DNA from: Diprion similis
Taxonomy: Eukaryota; Arthropoda; Insecta; Hymenoptera; Diprionidae
NCBI RefSeq assembly: GCF_021155765.1
Contig: NC_060112.1
Span: 9,610,001 to 9,674,000, forward strand
Length of the DNA stretch: 64,000 bases
Direction of reading: 5' to 3'
Shown: positions 23,529-33,709 of the stretch, in pieces
Layout of the letters: every line of letters begins with the position of its first letter
Position numbering within the stretch: position 1 is the stretch's first letter
Made by a program: the position numbers and the translations under genes
The notes under the pieces: model-generated
Database searches by the model: none
The model's input: only the letters and a program-made list of their open reading frames with translations
What the model was told of the DNA's origin: nothing

Positions 23529-25585
23529 ATTCAAAGTATGTAATCACTCTTTGTAGGTTGAATAAAATAAAGCCTCACGATTCAACTGAATAACCAACTC
23601 TTGATCTATATACATCAAGATTAATACATTATATTATATTGCCCCGTAAATAATGATGCTCAAAATTTTAAAGGGGATGGATTGACAGTTTGCTCTAGAC
23701 GCTATTTAAAAAAAGCACAAGTCCATAACAAGTAAGTGTCCTTTTGCTTAACCTCACTCAAAAATTACAATTGGCGCCACCAACGAATTCAACCGTGCAT
23801 AGAAGCCAGTTCCTATGCTCGGCGTGAAGCTTAGAACATAAACATAGCGTGAGGACAAGTACAAGTTTTTCCCAACGGCCAACAACCACTTGACGGCGCA
23901 GCAGTCGCATCGTGACCGATGTTAGGGACTTTAGTAGCCGAGAGAGAGACCATTCGCGTACCCACAGCATCATGCCTGTAGGTGCGAGAAAGAGAGAGAG
24001 CGAGAAGCAGAGCTTTGTGTAGAGCGTGTGTCGCCGTATGCGGCCTAAAGCTAACATGCACTAGATTGATTCGGCAAGCCATCACGGGCTGACAGATGGC
24101 GCTAGTAGTTTGATGGTAATAAAAACGAGCTGTTATCAGTCGAATAAATCAGAAGTAAGTCGGTCCGCGTACGGTACACATCGGCTCCTACGCCACCCAG
24201 TTGTTCTGCGCTTTGAACTCAGGGCTAAAGAGATGAGTCCCCAAGATGATAGTTGTCTCTTTTTTTCGCCGGCTCGGGGACATTTTTTCCGCCACCAGGC
24301 TTCCCCCCAACTGTATATGCTCTGAGATCCATACATTATAATAATGATGTATTCTAGCGATTGTATACCTTTATTTTATATACTTTGCATATAGATGTTA
24401 CATCGCAGTTTTCTTTTTTTTTATCCAAGATTACTTAACGTAACATTAGGTTGCCTGTAATACGTCTGTTAAACTCCGTGTTTGCAAATTATATTATTAC
24501 ATATGATATAATTGGGTATAATGAGTGTCAGTTAACTTAATACTAATATAACAACATTATAATTTTTTATGGTAGGAGGATCTTGTAACATAGTATTGGA
24601 TTTGGATTAAGATTTGTTGTTATTATTATATTCTATCTAGGGATATTTCGAATAGTTAGATGGTTTGTTCGATATCTTCTAGTTACAGAATTCTCACCGT
24701 TATGGTTCTTTGAGGTGAAGTGTTTGAGGCAGTCGACGAATCAGACGGTTCTCATCCCGTTCCGAGTTTGAGCCAAATAGTGCCCCTGAATCAGTCAGAA
24801 TCCAACACACCAAGTGTACAATACATACTATACCCACGGACTTATGACTATACCACATTGATATGTCGGCTTAGGAATGGAGTCTTGTGGAAAGTGGGAG
24901 CGAAACATTATTTAGAAAGAAAAAAAAATTGGACATGGCCTATAAGGCCTATACCTAATGATGTAAAAAAAAAAGAAAGGCAGTAGTTGTACCAGTACGG
25001 TCAGGTTTATAAGTAGTTGGAGACAGAATTATCTAGTCAATACAAAATGCGGAAGTGAAATGCTCAACGTCTCGTCATGTGGTTGCTCAGGCGATGAGAA
25101 GTTTAAGTTCGATGTGTATCCCGCTGCTAGTGCACAGTTGCTATTACAAAGTGTCAACGGTGACGTTTTCAATGATTTTAGGTTATTTTGTAGAATTGTA
25201 TATACACGCATCTACTTCTCTTTAATAGCACAGGATTAGTATGAAATCATAAATATCTGTAGGTACTCACTGATTTATGTAGAAATTCATATTCCGAAGC
25301 TGAAACACGTCAGATTTATCATACATTAATGACTGTAATTGTCTCACAGCACGCAGTTCTGGTGCACTTTTTGTATGACTTAATGATTTTACTATGTGGT
25401 TACGTTTATTACAGTAACTCTTTATTGCTCTTCGCTGCTTAGCAAGATTATGATCTTGAGTGTAAAATGTTGACTAAATTTCTCTTCAATGTTGGAATAT
25501 TTTTTACCAAAACTAGACACGCGAATTGCAAGGATTGGCCTTATGATTTATCTTTGTACTAAATAGTAGCAAAATAAAATTCAAA
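23529..25585. promoter_or_regulatory. Divergent intergenic region, RFC3 / unknown gene
   Basis: About 2 kb between two divergent starts. The part near RFC3 (23760-24340) is more GC-rich, with GAGAG clusters at 23938-24004, two CTCF-like cores (23773-23781, minus; 24094-24102, plus) and copy C of the dispersed repeat. The remainder, 24340-25585, is AT-rich with no supported gene; the open frame at 24720-24986 shows no recognisable features. Confidence 0.45.
24228..24336 (+). repeat. Dispersed repeat, copy C
   Basis: Contains TTTCGCCGGCTCGGGGACAT, then a short spacer with TTTTCCGCCACCAGG, then ACTGTATATGCTCTGAGATC. It matches copy A block for block (18 of 20 positions in the first block), and copy B at the tail. 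No open frame. It lies about 700 bp upstream of the RFC3 ATG. Confidence 0.55.
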
Positions 25586-27869
25586 ATGATGAACTGCACT
25601 CCAAAAATCGAGCTAGTTCCCAAACTTTCCCCGCCATCATCTACTACACAAAATAATTCTCAGACTTTGGAGAGTGTCCAATTAAGGGCAGCGTATAGTC
25701 ACGTTAGAGTCGGAACTTACAGTGCTGAACCTCCTCAAATGTGCAAGAACCGTCCACCGATTATTGATACATCACAGAAGTGTAAAAAGTATGTACTATT
25801 CGTAAGAAGTTGGTTATATTGAGCAGCCTCGGTAGACGATAGATATTGTTTTTAAATCACAAATCACAGTAAATATATTACATTGAACAAGCCAATAAGT
25901 TGCACTGCTCTTTGCACATAACTTGACTGGACCTTAACTGATTTAAAAATTTGACTTCTGTCTGAAACATACTTTGAAATGCGGTTAAACTATTAAAATG
26001 TTTAAATTCTTCTAATGAAACTGTCTGTTTTTAAAAGAATTTTGAGGTCTTTTTTTTTTTAAAGTGTCCAACTTTGTTGTAATAAATGTTGTTTCTTCTT
26101 CCATCAGAAACACTGGTCCAATTTTGCGCCTATTGAAACGGCGTCAAACTTCTACCTACTTCTCAACGAAGTCTTGTGATAATATTTATGCTGTGAATAA
26201 AAGTTCTAATTCTCTGGATTGGCATCTTGGAAAATCTGTTAATCACCAAGGTTGGTTTTTTGAAAAATAATTAAATTCTTAAATTGAATATATTTACTTT
26301 TGTATTATTATCAATTTCTGTGGGTAGAATACCTATAAGATAACTTTAAGTCCTGTTTTATTGCAGTTTCCAAAATCATCCTTTAAATAATAGACATGCC
26401 AACATTTGGCAGCATTTGTGTCAGATCTTAGCCGTTACAACTGATTAGTGACAAAAATAAAAACAAAAAAAGAATATGAAAGAGTTTATCATAGATAAAA
26501 CCCGTTATTGTCTATAAGACAAAGAGGAAAGATCGATGCCAAAAAAAAAAAAGAATAGTAAACCTATCAGTAATTGAAAATATATGTAAAAAACTACTCT
26601 TAAATAAGTTACCCTCAAAAATGTAAAAGAAATACCGAATATAGTTATAAGCCTAAATATTTTTATATCTGAAGTTTTCTGACAGGGTTCAGAGCTTCTC
26701 AAAGTAACAGCTTAGACTGGAGAATCGGAAGAACTGTTACTTCATGTTCGAATCAACTGGAATCTCAAGGCGCGACTCGTAGTGCTGAGCAACTGTCAGG
26801 AAGTATTCCTTCAACACCTGGAAATTTGCAAGCAACTTCAAGTGCTAAGTTTGTACATTTTTTATACGTACAAGGTGGCAAATTTTCTCAAAACAAGACA
26901 ATTTAGTTCAAAAATGTACATATATAGTCATAGACATCAGAAAGTGCTACTCGCGTTGGGTCACTTTACTTGAATTCAGGTGGATTTGCTGTTTGGTTAT
27001 TGAATGTAAATTAAAACATACAGATTTTGTATAGATTTAATTTTAATTTTATAGATCAAAGCTCGTTTCTTTATTGAGACGTCTTTCACCTCGCCTCTCA
27101 AGACCCAGTAAAAATTCAATACAATCATCCCCCATTATCTGCCCATGGGTTCAAGTTGAGTACTCTACAAAATCAGCCGATGATGATATAAGAGATGACT
27201 CGCAAGAAAGCGATGCAAGCTTTCAGCAGGAATTAGAAATGAACGAGCTTAGAAAGAAAATTGCTGAACACTGTGTACAGATTTGTATCTCACCGGTAAG
27301 TTTTTTTTTCATGTAGGTTTGATGACATGTCAGCTTATTTTGCATGTCCAAGTCATTCAATATTAAAATTAGTCAACTGTTTCGCGAACCTTCTTCACAG
27401 TGTATGAATAGCATAATTCACTCTTCACATCGAATTACAGACATCTGGGGCAAGTGCTGCTTGTGCCGAAGCTCAACCGGCGTCTTATCCTAGCATTCGT
27501 ATTGAAGGACCAGAAAACCAATGTACGTCTCATAACTCAGGAGTGTAAGTATTTCAATTTATATTTTTTCAAATTATAAAACCTTGGAAGATTTGTGTTC
27601 GTGTATTATGTTATTTGCTAAATAACACACCTTGAAAATATTCTTTTCATTCATTTTTGTATTATTTTTTATAACTTTAATACTAGATACACAAATCATG
27701 AAAAAGCTATCAAAATTTGCAGTACGGAATTTGTTTGTTGTTCATTTTGTAATAATCCCGTGTTCATTAGACTGATACATTCACATGTGTTAATTTAACA
27801 TTTCTAATTTATAAGTCGTTTTTTTTTCGCAATTTGTGGAACTTATTATTTTGCATGCACAGATCATGA
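25586..27869 (+). CDS. Unrecognised six-exon protein, 286 residues
   Basis: I do not recognise this family. Exons 25586-25788, 26108-26250, 26686-26848, 27055-27295, 27441-27544 and 27863-27869 have GT/AG borders and matching phases throughout, which strongly supports a real gene. An in-frame stop lies upstream of the first ATG, and a poly(A) signal follows at 27936-27941. The product is Ser/Thr/Gln-rich and largely disordered in appearance, with no membrane segment. Exons 2 and 3 each encode a near-identical motif (SNSLDWHLGKSV and SNSLDWRIGRTV). Exon 4 has a basic stretch (LVSLLRRLSPRLSRPSKNS) and then an acidic, helical stretch (QQELEMNELRKKIAEH) that could form a short coiled coil. The final exon codes only the last two residues and is the least certain part. 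Convergent with OGFOD1. Confidence 0.7.
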
Positions 27870-29545
27870 GCCTGAACTGTTACATTCCAATTAACTAATA
27901 GCAATCTTTATTTGTACATAAAATATACCATATATAATAAATGTTTGAGAATATCTTTTGTATTATACCTCAATTCTATCCCTTGATCTCCACTGTGGCG
28001 CTACCTGCTACCCTTGGTCTGCAAATATATAAAAAAAACGTTCAGTACAGCATAATATTACTAGCACTTTCTGAATAATTTCAGTTATTAAACTGTAAAT
28101 CCAAGAAAAAAAAACATGGATCTCAATCAAATTTAACTAATTAGTGAATTGTAAGTAGCTTGTATCTTCAGAAGATCCAAAATGTTTATAGCCTTGATAT
28201 AGTTATGCAGATTACAGTAGCAACTAGCAGAAACACAATGCATGTTATATGCCTGCAGTCATGTTATTTCGTGGTATGTGTTCTGCATATAATGTAAGAT
28301 TCTGGTACATTCAATCATAACTACCTTCAAGCAGTTTCAGCGTGCTCTGGCGTAGGCTTGTGAGCATTCAAAGTTTGTGTAAAAAAAAACTAATAGTGAT
28401 ACTCGCCTACTGATCCAAAAGCTATAATCGATCTAGCTTTTTCTAACATGAAGATACATCAACGTTTCAAATGCTAAAACCGTATGTTGTCCTTGAGATG
28501 AAAAGGGACTGATTTCAATGCATGCGCGTATACCAGGTAATATTATGCAAAGGCCCTGTAAGGTGCTACAATGTAGAAAGTGAGGGATTCTAGCATAAGA
28601 GATGGATATACCAAATGTCGTAAATTGAGTTTGGCTTGTGATTTTGGCAGGTGACGATACAGCTCTCTGATTGAGAGCTCCATGTGTGAACTTTGCACGA
28701 ACGACCTAATATGAAGTGGTACTACTCATAAGTGGAGAAACATTCTTTGTGAATCATAGTTACTCTGCTAGTTTCAAATTGAAAACAAATGAAAGGTTTA
28801 TGAGGTGGGAGGTGGAGTTACAGTTTACGATTGTGTTGTATTTATTTTTAGAGTAGAGAAAGTTTGGATCTCCTAAAGATAGTGCTTTAAAATACGGCTC
28901 ACATTCAATACTTTATGCTCAATATTCCTGTTCAGCATCCTTCTGACAGAGCGTAAATCAATAGGATTTGTATTTCTACAAAATTCATACTGACTTTGAC
29001 TTCATTTGGATGCTGTTTACTTTCAAATTTAATTAGTTTTACTTCATAGCAGAACTTGCAAGATCCACAACTAGAGAGAATGAGTGTGCACGGTCTATCT
29101 AGGTCGAATCTAGAAAATCTGTCATGCTATAATTTACATTTCGAATGTGTATGAAGTTTAAAAAAATATTTTCAACGATCCATTTTAAAAGTTATATCAC
29201 CATCAATTATAAGTAAATTTTGTTACTTTTAAGCTAGATACCAGATGGGAATTGGGAAACAAATGATCATCAACTCTTGCATAAAAGTAGTAATTAATGT
29301 TTTTTGTAATTGCTGGTAATTTTAGTAGTTGAAGTAACCGAGTATAACGTTTGATTTTCTTTATTCCAGCCAACATTTTTTCTCTCTGACTATCACTCAC
29401 TTTTAAAGAATGAAGTGATTTGTCACGTCATAATATTCAATGTAAACAAGGAATCTGCGTTTGTTTCTCAACATTAAGCAATCTGTATCGTTTCATACAA
29501 ATCAAAAGTAGATAATGCAAGATAGGAAATTTTTTCTAAAAGGTT
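27870..29545. other. Convergent intergenic region, no supported gene
   Basis: Lies between the unrecognised gene and OGFOD1. A 65-codon minus-strand frame at 29203-29400 begins at GTG and has no supporting splice sites or homology. I see no repeats of note. Confidence 0.5.
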
Positions 29546-31456
29546 TTATTCATAGTAAGAACATACTATCGTGTAAAAGTAGCCTTTACAATAATGGTTG
29601 ACATATTCGTTACACCGACAAGTGTCAGCAGTTCTATATACTAAACACAAATGATTGTCTTGGGGTGGTATATGAATCAATGCACCATCCTTCTGGTTAG
29701 GGTCAATATAATCTATCGTAGCATCATCTGTTGCATTCTCGGTATGAAATTGTAACAAAACGTCCAGAGTTCCTAGACTATTGTCCTTCTCTTCATTATC
29801 AGACTGTGAAGTTTCAGATTCTAGGTCACTCGGTGGGTTTGACGAGTAATTTTCTATATCCAAAGAGTCAGATTGGTCAAATGCAACGGACATTGATGCT
29901 CTCTCTTCAGATTTGGTACAGTTTGCTGACGATGGCTTTGTAGATATTGACAACTTCCTTTTTCCTTTACTAGATTTACTTTCAATACTATTTTGACTTT
30001 CGCTATGTGGGTTTTTGACTACTGTTTGATCTTGTGTAGCCTTTTCCTTGGCTTTGATCGCGATTTCTTCATTAATTGTTGTATTAGTATTGTGCTTTGT
30101 ACCGAAATTAGGTTGATCATCATTCTTCTTACTCTTTGATTCGTTGGATGTGTCTTCTATTTTACCTGCCATACTAGATCCGACTTTTGTCTCTGCTTTT
30201 AGGTTTTTGTCAATTTCATCACTTTTATGGTTCTCACTGTTTGTTGTTTCTGCATTTTTTTCGCTGTAAGGTTGAATGACTTCTTTGTCATTGATTAACA
30301 TATAACAGCCCCGCGACCACCTCTGCAGTTCAATTTTCATTCTTGGTTTCATATGGTCGGCTTCCGGTATCAAATCCAACTCAGTGTATTGTTTAAGTAG
30401 ATGAAAAATATGGATGGACTTGAAAATATTGTAGAAATCTTTCAATACAGTGGGTAAAGTGTCTTCATTGGCTATTTCGTAATTCTGTACATCAGCTGGA
30501 GTAGTTTTTTCCCACTTAATATTCTCATTTTTTATATCATCACACAATTTCTCGTACACATTTTTCAGTAAAAAGTTAGGAAGGTATATGAACGAATCTT
30601 TTTCAATAGTTTTTTGAATTTTCTTAACGATTGTTTCGTACAAATAAATCTTGGAAATATAAGAAAGCAAGTCCACCTCTGTCTCCTCAGGATTAAAATA
30701 TTTGTAAATTATTTCTGGCCTAGGCTGTCTTTCAATTTCTAACAATGGCCCATGAAACCATCCATTAATTGACATTCTTACTTTATCTGTGGATAATACT
30801 TCGGACACTTGATGGTACGATTTATCTGAAACTTCAAAGAAAATCATCGAGTTATATTCAGGGATTAAGGAGCGGACAATGCATTTCGGCTGTCCGTTTT
30901 CATCCGTATCAAATATATCTAGTGATCCACCATCCTGTGCAGTCCAATTTTCAGACAAATATAAAATAAAGGCGATTCTTCTATCGCGCATATTGTCATC
31001 GTGGCATAATAGATAATCTGTGTCGGAGTAACGTGCGCTAGACATTGATATTTTTCCACTCAAATCAATTCTTATATTATTTTTCATCCAATCAGTCAAG
31101 TCTGATTCAAAGGTTCTGTACAATTCTGCTATGCTTTCAGATTTTACGTTTGCCAAGTCTTCCGTTTGTTCAAACTTATACAAGTCCATGTATTTACTGA
31201 AACTTTCTACGTCTTTTAATTCGTCTTTTATTTTCGAAACGAACGTATTCTCAGCTAGAACATTTGAAATTTTACATATTCGGTACGGCTCTGTTATTAT
31301 CTCTATTGTATCTGTTTTCACGGGCTTCGAGCCGTGCCAATGATCAGCAAAGAGTTTTTGGAATTCCGTTGACTCCACGTGTTTCGAGATTATTGAACTT
31401 TTAAATCTTTTTGCAACCGGTTCCATTGCGTCTGTTTCTGCAACGTTTTCATCCAT
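29546..31456 (-). CDS. OGFOD1: Prolyl 3-hydroxylase OGFOD1 (sudestada1)
   Basis: 2-oxoglutarate/Fe(II) dioxygenase that hydroxylates a proline of ribosomal protein uS12 (RPS23), affecting translation accuracy and stress granules; Drosophila sud1 is the counterpart. One uninterrupted frame of 636 residues from the ATG at 31456 to TAA at 29546. The catalytic domain shows the iron triad H152, D154 (in LLCHDDN) and H215 (in SYHQVSEV), with R227 (RMSINGWFHG) for 2-oxoglutarate. The second, degenerate double-stranded beta-helix domain follows from about residue 285 (DSFIYLPNFL). It is interrupted at about 395-560 by an acidic, Ser/Lys-rich low-complexity insert that contains a basic cluster (KGKRKLS), a likely nuclear signal. 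The fold resumes at LGTLDVLLQFHTEN and ends GYFYTIVCSYYE. No coding intron, unlike every neighbour. Confidence 0.95.
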   Translation of the reverse strand: MDENVAETDAMEPVAKRFKSSIISKHVESTEFQKLFADHWHGSKPVKTDTIEIITEPYRICKISNVLAENTFVSKIKDELKDVESFSKYMDLYKFEQTEDLANVKSESIAELYRTFESDLTDWMKNNIRIDLSGKISMSSARYSDTDYLLCHDDNMRDRRIAFILYLSENWTAQDGGSLDIFDTDENGQPKCIVRSLIPEYNSMIFFEVSDKSYHQVSEVLSTDKVRMSINGWFHGPLLEIERQPRPEIIYKYFNPEETEVDLLSYISKIYLYETIVKKIQKTIEKDSFIYLPNFLLKNVYEKLCDDIKNENIKWEKTTPADVQNYEIANEDTLPTVLKDFYNIFKSIHIFHLLKQYTELDLIPEADHMKPRMKIELQRWSRGCYMLINDKEVIQPYSEKNAETTNSENHKSDEIDKNLKAETKVGSSMAGKIEDTSNESKSKKNDDQPNFGTKHNTNTTINEEIAIKAKEKATQDQTVVKNPHSESQNSIESKSSKGKRKLSISTKPSSANCTKSEERASMSVAFDQSDSLDIENYSSNPPSDLESETSQSDNEEKDNSLGTLDVLLQFHTENATDDATIDYIDPNQKDGALIHIPPQDNHLCLVYRTADTCRCNEYVNHYCKGYFYTIVCSYYE

Positions 31457-32760
31457 CTCGCTAGATATTATGTACGGTACTTATTCCTTTTGCACTTTAA
31501 TGTCGCAATCAGGTTCGCTTGTTCTCGTGTCAGTCGGTTGGTCGACAGAGGTTAACTCAGTTGGCCATGTGTTCGGATGTTTTGAAATTGAAGTAAAATT
31601 AGAATCCTGTGTATTTCAACATGAACCATCGAGAAATTAAGAATAATACAAAATTGACGACTGAGAACTTGTCGAGTATCAATCGGTATTTGTAGTCGAC
31701 ATTGGAATCATTTATCTTTGAGGACACAAATTATAAGACTGACTGTCCAAGTTCCAACGGTTGTGCACAGCCTGTGCACAGTAATTGATCGAGTAGCACT
31801 AAGCACGTGCTCTTCGATCATGCGCAGTTGGTACTATAGATGATATTTTTTTCATTTTTTGTTGTGCTGATGAGAGAACTATAGAAATTTTAATCTTCCG
31901 AATATTCTCATTCAGTTTTATTGTAGGTCTATTGCTTGCTGGTATTGTTTCGTTCCCGTTATTCCGTCACTCTCTGTTGATTCCACCTCAAATCATCCAT
32001 GCAGGTCGGTATCAAAAATTCAAATCACTTGGCGATGAAATATACCTTTCTTTGAGTAATTTGAAGGAATCTTTACTGTTGTAAAATGGTAATAACTACT
32101 AAAATCAATCGATTTTTATGGTTTGTTATTCAAGTATTAAGAGTTTGGCAGTCTTTAAAAACTCTGAAAGTCCAAACTTCGCGTGGGAGTTTTACATGCG
32201 ATTTATAACATAATAATTATTTATTTTGTGAACGATTTTAAACCATTTATAAATTCTTCCATGTGCGGATAGGATTTTTCAAAAGTTATTCTTAAAGGAA
32301 AATAAAAAAATATATTACGCTTGAAGGCTTGGAAAATTAATTGTCTGAAAATAATCCAAAAATACGATTCTCCTTAGTCGCCTAAAGAGTGATACATTTG
32401 ATGGCTAAGTGAAATGATTTATTGGTCTCGACCTGCATGGTCGATTTGAAAAGGAATGAGCTTCTCGAAGAATTTGAGGACAGTGTTTTTGTGTCAACAT
32501 GTACCGTAATACGGTACAACTATAAATTAGTTAGTCTTAATATCTGCCGTGAGATATTGACATGCAATTTGTCAGACAGACTGACACGCGGATGGATATT
32601 CATCCACCATCTGATTAAAATTTTTTGTTATCGCTTTTACTCTTTTCATGCCTACCTACAGGCCCGTCATGCTTCAAGATCATAAAATTGTTTATTCAAG
32701 TGTACACGATCATTATGTAGGTTGAATAGCATGACGAGTGGATACCGTTTGAAAAATAGC
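31457..32760. other. OGFOD1 5' flank and spacer
   Basis: Contains the OGFOD1 promoter. An imperfect 13-bp hairpin (31787-31799 with 31807-31819) sits about 340 bp upstream of the ATG, beside a direct repeat of CTGTGCACAG-type sequence. The rest to 32760 is AT-rich with no supported gene. Confidence 0.45.
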
Positions 32761-33005
32761 GCTCTCAAACGAGGTTGGCATTCGGTTTGTTAGATCGCGC
32801 GCAAGTGTCAAACCAGCAACAAAATGGCAACCGGTTTTCGTGTTTGACGGATGTGTCGGGCAGTGTTGGGCGCTACGAAAATTCGGGGCACACCCTGACC
32901 TCTAAATTGCCGGAGTATTATTCGCGAAATATTGAAATCGGTTACGAAAGGTTGGCTAGAAAACGACGAAGTAGGGCTTGGAAAAATCAGGGGACAACTT
33001 GAATG
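32761..33005 (+). other. Possible 5' non-coding exon of the DLGAP gene
   Basis: A CpG-containing, less AT-rich segment ending in a consensus donor (GAAT followed by GTGAGTAAAG at 33006). It is open from a TTG at 32775 but has no useful ATG-started frame: the ATG at 32823 runs only a few codons. It could be a first untranslated exon and promoter-proximal region of the plus-strand gene downstream; this is a positional inference only. Confidence 0.25.
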
Positions 33006-33569
33006 TGAGTAAAGAATAAACGACTGCGCCGAAAGTGGAACATTCTTTCCGTTGTAAAATGTGACATATAGCATGTATGTGAATACGTCTTTAGGTTGGA
33101 TTAACCATGTGTATCGAATTATCCTTTAGTTATAAGGGTGAGGTGCTTAGCGGCTTAGTCGACAATTACGACGTTGGCAACGACGCATGCGACTCTATTC
33201 ATTATATTCTTACTTTTGCACGACGTTTTCTTCAACAATTCGGTCTTGTCGGATAGATCGAGGCGTGCCACACTCACTTGGGCGCTGACAGTTCGTTAAC
33301 GCTTTATATACACTGTCGAATCTTGTATTTCACAATGCAGCAATGCTTGTTCAGTTTACTGTAAATCTGCCTAACTGTTCATCCATGCATTTCCTTTTGC
33401 TCAATAAGCATGATATCGTTGATGTTCGGAAGTTTGGAGAATTAGGCATATTTAAAACCTAAGATTGCGTAAATAATTCGTCTAATTCAAGTATTTCTCA
33501 TACCCACCTACGTCCAATTTCATTATTTCCGGTTCAGTAAACTGTTTCTCAACTTTAATCTTCAACGTA

Positions 33570-33678
33570 ATGCCTCAATCCTGCAAACTTCGGGATCTTA
33601 GAAGGATTAACCTTACACTTGAAACCCCAGGCTGCAGTTTTTATACGTTTCAAGATCCAAACACTCGTTTGAACGAAA
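33570..33678 (+). other. Candidate coding first exon
   Basis: ATG-started frame MPQSCKLRDLRRINLTLETP, continuing to a possible donor after 33678 (GTATAAAC) or a phase-compatible but weaker donor after 33709. Composition is more coding-like than the surroundings, and a TATATA lies about 265 bp upstream (33305). Joining from 33709 to the DLGAP exon at 40295 would keep the frame; joining from 33678 would not. It may be an alternative first exon of that gene or an unrelated frame. Confidence 0.25.
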
Positions 33679-33709
33679 GTATAAACAGGCTTATATACCA
33701 CTCTAATCG

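Noticed and set aside
23758-24085. Minus-strand frames upstream of RFC3
   Set aside because: Start at non-ATG or unsupported codons in a GC-richer promoter region; no domain and no splice partners.
24720-24986. 88-codon plus frame
   Set aside because: Begins at GTG, ends in a Lys-rich A-tract, and no domain or splice evidence supports it.
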